Assembly: GCA_944548615.1 (NCBI GenBank) | Contig: OX155972.1 | Location: 7,508,503-7,572,502 of the forward strand | DNA length: 64,000 nt | Direction: 5' to 3' | Origin: Micropterix aruncella | Lineage: Eukaryota; Arthropoda; Insecta; Lepidoptera; Micropterigidae | In this document: piece after piece, positions 58,263-64,000 of the stretch | How positions within the stretch are numbered: position 1 is the first letter of the stretch | How the letters are laid out: the number at the start of each line of letters is the position of its first letter | Translations under genes and position numbers: made by a program | The notes under the pieces: generated by a model | What the model saw: only the letters and a program-made list of their open reading frames with translations | What the model was told of the DNA's origin: nothing | Database searches by the model: none

Positions 58263-58455
58263 CTTGATAATATCCGTACACATTTTTCTTGTGGAAATGG
58301 TGGTTATCCTTCGGATAGAAATCATAGGATATGTAGAGCTGCATGTCGGCTTTCTCCTTCAGAGATGCATCATCAGGGTCCATGGAGGTCAGCTGCGGAA
58401 TACTGATAGTCATGTTTGTCTTATCTTCGATTCCTTTATTCAACGCGTTGACTTG
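58263..58455 (-). CDS. Laccase-type multicopper oxidase, exon 1 of 5 visible
   Basis: 193 bases between acceptor (tttcag) and donor (G|gtaaga). It begins QVNALNKGIEDKTNMTISIP and ends MQLYISYDFYP, HHFHKKNVYGYYQ. This corresponds to the end of the second cupredoxin domain of insect laccases (LYISYDF segment). Entry is phase 0, exit phase 1 to 47957-48199. The exons for the first 350-400 residues, including the N-terminal copper motifs, are not found up to 64000 and must lie further right. Together the five exons encode 323 residues without a break. Confidence 0.88.
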
Positions 58456-58689
58456 CTGAAATAATAGATTTTTGATATATGTATATGCGATCTCTTGAAA
58501 TGGCTCACATTATGATGTAGCGTGGTTATATAATAGTCGAAATAACAGCACATTTGGCAACACTAGTTTGTATTGATTGTATATGTTTTGGCAACTAGGA
58601 TTTTCTACGTGTAGATGGTACTCATAGTTCCAAACATTGATTATTAATCTTCTCTTATGTTTAGTGTGTTGCTTATTCTTCTATCGATT

Positions 58690-59065
58690 TCTTTTGAGTA
58701 TTGGTCTTTTTTTGGAAACGGTACTGGTCACTAAAAGAGATAGTTAAAAATGAAACGATACCAATGTCAATAAAAAGTAAACTTTATAATACATGCATTC
58801 TCCCATGTCTTACTTACGGTTGTCAAACTTGGCCTGCCACGAACAAAAACAACCATAAACTTATAGTATGCCAACGAAACATGGAGCGAAGCATGCTAAA
58901 CATAAGGCTACAGGACAGGTGGACGACCTCAAAAATAAGGAAAACAACAAAGGTGAACGATGTTTTAAACAAAATTAGAAAACTAAAATGGAACTAGACT
59001 GGTCACATCATGAGAACCAATAAAGAAAAATGGACGAAGGACATAATGGAATGGTATCCTAGAAA
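58690..59065 (+). mobile_element. RTE-like LINE C-terminal fragment
   Basis: The frame at 58701-58997 reads KSKLYNTCILPCLTYGCQTW, then CQRNMERSMLNIRLQDRW and KIRKTTKVNDVLNKIRKLKW. This is the characteristic C-terminal region of RTE/BovB-like polymerases. 5'-truncated. Confidence 0.78.
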
Positions 59066-59468
59066 TGGGATTTTAAATCATACTTCTAATTATTTTAATA
59101 TAATTTACATAAATTTCCCAATTTTTATTATGGTATACAGATTTCAATACATAATAATTACGTGCTTTAATTTTCAAGTACACTAATAAATGGCATTCTA
59201 TTTCCTCCGTACTATATTTGAGAATTAGTAGCCATACTATATTTGTAAAGATTATATAAAATGCGATAATTGGCATTATTAATTTAATGATATTATTGTT
59301 ATCATTAGTTAAATAATAGATGTTATAATCAATCAGTTCTTTAAAAGAACCCATTCCTTTTAAATGTTATAATAGATGACCCAATGAATCGCTATAAGTT
59401 TCAATGATATCAGCAAGTCGTCGGCGCAGAAGTGTTGCATAAACGTACTATGACATTGAGCAGTGTAA
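59066..59468. other. AT-rich sequence, no gene
   Basis: Nothing recognised between the RTE fragment and the Helitron. Confidence 0.3.
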
Positions 59469-60353
59469 TCTATAATCTATAATAATATTATAAAGAGGTA
59501 AAGTTTGTGAGTTTGTGAGGTTGTAGGAAGTAATTTCTGGATCTACTATACCGATTTTGAAAATTATTTTACCAATAGAAAGCCACGTTATTTGTTAGTG
59601 TCATAGGATATGTATTAATCCGAAAAATTAAAAGACTTTTTCGTAGTAGTCCGATTTGCAAAGTAAGTCGGAGAAAAAACGGTCGAACGAAAAGGTTTCT
59701 AACAAACGCTGCCTTAACGATGAGAGATATATGATTAAGTACTAGAGAAAAGCTGTAGAGCTTGATAACGCGTAAAAAAATTCAGCGACAGCATATGTCT
59801 AACTTTTATATTTAAGCCACAAAAAGTAGTTTTTTTATATTAAAAAACAAATATTTTAATCGTTAGGTCAAGTTTATTGGTCATATTATCAACAATTATG
59901 AAATCTTATCAAAATAAGTAAATTTATCGTCTCAAGTGTTTAAAACAAAATACTTTTTCCTTCTACTGCATATCTTTTAGTGCATAAATGGTTAAAGAGG
60001 TAATACGTCATAGGTATGGAATCGCGACCGTATCTCGGGTTGGACTCCTGAAAGACCATATATGTTGGTGCCAACCAATAACATTAACATCTAATATAGT
60101 ATACAGAGAAGTTTTGAACAATTAAAATAAACATAATTTATTCAATCATAATCATTTCATTCACTCATTTGAAACCCAGTAATATAACCAAATTAGTATG
60201 CAAATACATGCATGCATATGCAATAAAAATATAACCCTCCTTTTGGTAGTCAGGAAATAAATTATAGCACCTAGTACTAACTGAACCTCACTCATAATTT
60301 CATCACAAGTAAAAATGTTTAGCGCCCAACGAAGTGGGCACGGGTCAGCTAGT
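59469..60353 (+). mobile_element. Non-autonomous Helitron, copy without the LINE
   Basis: Starts TCTATAATCTATAATAATAT and ends GCCCAACGAAGTGGGC hairpin, then CTAGT. It matches both flanks of the nested LINE at 30592-34025; the uninterrupted site here reads TAACGCGTAAAAAA. Confidence 0.8.
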
Positions 60354-60514
60354 ATCCTATAAATAATCAATGCTATATAACATAGGTATTCGACTATTTT
60401 TGGAATGATTTTTCATAAAAAAGCGAGGTATTTGGAGGTTTAAGAAGGCCCGCTCTGTATATCTGCATTTAAATGCTGAATAAGACGGCTACCATCTCAA
60501 TGCTATTAGTACGA

Positions 60515-60660
60515 GGGTTCATCAAAAAGTAAGTTTCCTTAGTACCCGCGGCAGATTCCATTTTTGCCGTCAAAAAACGAATCACACTGCGTATTTCACA
60601 GCTGGCGGCAAAAAGAAAGTAGAGTCTCAATGGCATTCAGCTATCTTCTTCTTCTTTTTT
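60515..60660. mobile_element. Mariner-like terminal remnant
   Basis: ACGAGGGTTCATCAAAAAGT followed by AAGTTTCC resembles a mariner inverted terminus. No transposase follows. Confidence 0.35.
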
Positions 60661-60865
60661 GATTTGATGGCTCCACCCAAAGATGGTGATTTCTGCCAAG
60701 TGTGCCGTTGAAATAGGAGGAAACTTATTTATGTTAGTGGACGTCACTGAAACAAGTAAAACGTCACTCCGTCGGAAACACAAAATCGAATAATAATTTA
60801 AGATATAGTGAATTACGTATAGGTACGTTTAACACAAAAACTCTATGGAGGAACATTCAATAATT

Positions 60866-61330
60866 ATTATTAAAGGGACATACTGTTGAGTTTATTAAAT
60901 TTACAGATGATTTTGTAGACGTTGGGGGAGTTGAGAGATAATAAAAAGTCTATACTAAAAGGGAGCTGAATTTTGAGATTTAAGAGGTCCGAAATGAAGT
61001 TAGGATAGTTATTAACAATGGGACAATTAAAGAAGAGATGGTCCAGAGTGCAAAACGCATGACCGCAGTCGCACTGAGGAGAAGGGAGGACATGTATTCG
61101 GTTGAGTGAGCGGGAGTGCAGCAATGACCGATGCGCATCCTGCAGAGGGTGGAGATTTCTTTACGGGTGAAAGGTAGGTGGTGGAACCAGGGTTTGGTCC
61201 TCATTTCTGTTTGGATTTGAGAGTATCTCTTTGACCAATGAGGACTCTTGCCACCTCCGGGCCCATTTGTTAGTGAGCTTTTTATCTATAGCAGGGAAGA
61301 GGTCCGAGAGTGGTACATTCGGCTATCAAA
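60866..61330 (-). mobile_element. LINE post-RNase-H fragment
   Basis: The minus strand has KPWFHHLPFTRKEISTLCRM, IGHC, then CDCGHAFCTLDHLFFNCPIV: the tail of a Jockey/R1-like polyprotein with its cysteine motif. Frame breaks; inactive. Confidence 0.65.
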
Positions 61331-61689
61331 TGAGACGTGAGCGTTTGAAAATCACCAAACCAAATGCAAGTGCTGCCACTATACCCAAACTAAAATTTTC
61401 TGCCCGCATAAACTTCCTGTATCGTTCGTATTTTGAAATAAAAATTAGGGAAACTAACGTTTTGATCATTATGATTTTTGACATACATTGATCATTTTTG
61501 ACATACATTATGTCTGTTTCAAAAGTTATTATATTTTTTATTCTAAAATTTAAATCCGGAGTCTCCGATATAATCAATGCTAGTAGGTTGGTACTTAGCG
61601 CACTTGTCTATGTATACACCGCCTTAGTTCTAAAGGTGCGTGGAGGGTTAGGAGGGGCAGTCGGCAAGAGGAGATCGGCGCATGCGTAC

Positions 61690-63130
61690 GTTTTGTTATA
61701 AGTATGTATTTGTTGTGTGGGGCTTTTAAGGTCTTTATAAGCCTTGTAACACTGCGACCATTGCTGATTGCCACCTACTATATAGTTATGCGCTAAGCCT
61801 CGTGTCATTTAAGAACCGCAACTCCTCGGGTTGGAGGTAATGACCACCCAAATGGGTGTATCTTTTACGCATCAGCGGGCCACGCTCGCACATGAGGTGC
61901 AGGAAAGTTTCCTCCGCCCCTTGGCAGAAAATGCACATTTTCGTGTCCCGGAGATTGAGGTTGCACATGTGTTTAGTCAGGCCACAGTGCCCCATGAGCG
62001 CCCTCACCAGTATGCTTAGATTGTTCCTATTTAGCGATAAAGCCTCACGGGCAGTCTTACGGTCATAAAACTTAATTATTTTAATAGCCTTAATTTTTGC
62101 GCATTAGGTTTGCAAGGCTTTTGGTACGCCACAGCAAGGTTCAGGGCCGTATAACGTTCCCTTTGCTCCCGTCTTAGCAAGTTCGTCGTCTTTTTCATTT
62201 CCCTCGATTCCTGCATGGCCGGGAACCCATCTTAGAATTACCCTGTTCTTTTCGCCAATAGAATTCAGTAGTGATACGCAGTTTTACACCAGCTTTGAAT
62301 TAATGGTTTTCGATGCTTGTACCATAAGAGCTGCCTTGCTATCCGAGTAGATATAGTTACGGTGGTTGGCGTAGTTCTTATGGAGGTTGATATCTGCACA
62401 ATCAATAATGGCGTATACCTCCGCTTGCAATATGAAGGCGTATTTGCGCAAGTTTACACTTCTTTCGAAGTTTGGTCGCTCTCCAAATATACCGCAGCGT
62501 ACGTTAAGTCCCGATTTGGACCCACCAGTATACTATTTAAGGCTACCGGCCTCCCAGTGCAGTTGGTATTTTAGCCAGTCGTCTCTGGGCCACTGTAGAG
62601 TTTTCCAAAGTTTAGGAGTGGAAGCATGGTTTCTGAAACCATGATGAGAATTTGAGTTTACTAACTGAGTCAAGAACTGATCTTAGTGCTTGTGAGATTC
62701 AGTTTGCCTTCTCCCGGGCAGACAGCCTGTACATGCTGGCTTTCGCCACCTATTTTAAGCTAATGTGTATGGGCGGTAAGTTCAGCAGTGCATCTAGAGC
62801 TGCTCCAGGGTAGAGGACATTGCGCCAGTTATCATGAGGCACGCCGTCCTTTGGATATTGCTTAATTTGGTAAACACAGTTTTCTGGTTGGCTTTGTTGC
62901 ACCATACCAACGAATTGTGTAATTAACAGCCTCACAATGGCAGTCTATAGCCAGTGAGATCATGGGATTAAGGCCTCAGTTTTTCCTTGCCAGTCTACTG
63001 CTTATACCCAAAGCACTTTTAGCTTTTTGAATTGTTTTATCTAGGTGGCTGTTCCAGGTCAGTCTCTGGTCGAGCGTGACTCCCAGATACTTTACTTTGT
63101 TACGACACCCTATTAATTCCGTGTTATTTG
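61690..63130 (-). mobile_element. RNase-H-bearing LINE, RT thumb to 3' UTR
   Basis: On the minus strand, going inward: LGVTLDQRLTWNSHLDKTIQ (about 63090), then a decayed post-RT region. An RNase H segment follows, with AEVYAIIDCADI, YSDSKAALMVQA and WVPGHAGIEGNEK at about 62420-62180. The C-terminus has RALMGHCGLTKHMCNLNLRD and CIFCQGAEETFLHLMC. Same family as 22440-23110. Many breaks. Confidence 0.78.
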
Positions 63131-63519
63131 ATTGGCCCGGATCTTCTGGAAAAACGAATGAGCAGCGCGCATCCTATCTCTGGAGATCTCTGAATTTCCA
63201 CTAGTCGCCTTCTGTTACAGGATCGAGGAACCAGGACTACTACAATTCTTAAAAGGTTAGTCCCAGGCAAATGTTGCAAAACATAACTTCCCATTGGTAA
63301 TAATAACATAACCACAAAGGACTCTGCTATACAATATAATAATATCGATCGGTAGCTAAAAACTAATGGTGCGATTTAAACAAATAGTAATATTTGAAGT
63401 GGTACAGATAATAATGATCAATTTAAAAAAAAACAAATTTTAAGTAATTCTATTTTAATAATTTACTAACTCAAATATGACCTTTTTGCGAGGGTTTGTT
63501 TGAGTGAGAAAAGCTATTT
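63131..63519. other. No gene seen
   Basis: AT-rich in its right half; no feature recognised. The missing 5' exons of the oxidase were sought here on the minus strand without success. Confidence 0.3.
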
Positions 63520-63650
63520 TTTTTTTGTAAACCAAATATAAAATGTATATCTCATAAAAAAAGAAATCTGTTGTGTCACTCCAAGACTTTCCCAGTAAAC
63601 AGACAAGCCAACCCCCCCCCCCCCCCGCCAACCCCCACCCCCCGTCAACA
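63520..63650 (-). repeat. Repeat 3' end with C-rich (G-rich on minus) tract
   Basis: CAACCCCCCCCCCCCCCCC and further C-runs at 63608-63646 abut TTGTGTCACTCCAAGACTTT, the inverted end of the repeat at 57112-57680. It parallels the G-rich end at 19438-19570. Confidence 0.6.
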
Positions 63651-64000
63651 ATCCATGCAAGATAATTTTAGTTTATGCAAGACAAATTCACTAGTGGTTT
63701 GTTTATTCAAAATTATTTATTTCGTTTTTCTTGCCACATAGAAAACTATAATGGAACTTAAAATTACACAAACGGCTAGAATACCTATACACATCCTTAG
63801 TAAATATGATGTATCTTTTTATTAAATCTACTCTTGAAAGGTGGTGATTACCAAGGCGATAATAAAATTATCGAGTTATTTAATGTTTGAAATGGACGAC
63901 ATGTTAGCTCGCACAAAATGTAAACTATAATTGCATACAAAACAATCTACATTTAGAGACAACCCAATTAATCCCCTTATTAGATGTGTCACAACATGAA
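63651..64000. other. AT-rich window end
   Basis: Nothing coding or repetitive could be supported. Confidence 0.3.

Overview
The window looks like nuclear DNA of a moth or butterfly. It is AT-rich, with widely spaced small exons that have GT-AG introns, (TA)n microsatellites hundreds of bases long, and a dense mixture of transposon debris. The debris includes short Helitrons of the type common in Lepidoptera (start near CTATACTAATATTATAAAG, end CTAGT), Penelope-like, CR1/Jockey-like, RTE-like and RNase-H-bearing LINEs, mariner and Harbinger remnants, piggyBac-like MITEs and foldback elements. No species can be named. There are no prokaryotic features. Most long open frames are transposon-derived, or read-through of (TA)n or of a GC-rich repeat.

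Plus strand, 0.75-27.3 kb: one gene with an unusual layout. Seven short candidate first exons (751-847, 5100-5286, 7783-7912, 10759-10888, 13889-14018, 15500-15608, 20001-20103) each have an ATG, one membrane-spanning segment and a splice donor, and all end in phase 1. They fit in frame onto two shared downstream exons (23816-23986 and 27220-27302). The shared part is a proline-rich cytoplasmic tail that ends in an overlapping PTAP and PPxY motif (PTAPPTY). Several first exons carry their own promoter-like block, either a TCAGT initiator 41-47 bp before the ATG or a conserved GATA-type sequence. The layout resembles the clustered protocadherin or UGT1 loci: many promoters and N-terminal exons, one common C-terminus. 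I do not recognise the protein, and this locus is the main candidate for an undescribed system. CTCF-like motifs, foldbacks and a visible tandem duplication lie between the variable exons.

Centre, 27.4-42.8 kb: no host gene is recognised. This stretch holds LINE 3' ends, a decayed Harbinger, a Penelope foldback, a nest in which a 5'-truncated LINE with an intact 977-codon frame sits in a Helitron that sits in a large palindrome, further foldback MITEs, a tandem array of about 250 bp monomers split by a TTAA-flanked MITE, and a mariner-like remnant.

Minus strand, 42.9-58.5 kb: the last five exons of a laccase-type multicopper oxidase, with a hydrophobic C-terminal tail suggesting membrane tethering. 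Its introns hold a Penelope-like element, a 715 bp (TA)n, several LINEs and an array of a 0.69 kb GC-rich repeat. The 5' exons should lie beyond the right edge. From 58.5 to 64 kb there are RTE and RNase-H LINE remnants, a Helitron, and a C-rich repeat end.

The two host genes converge on the transposon-rich centre. Nothing in the sequence links them functionally.
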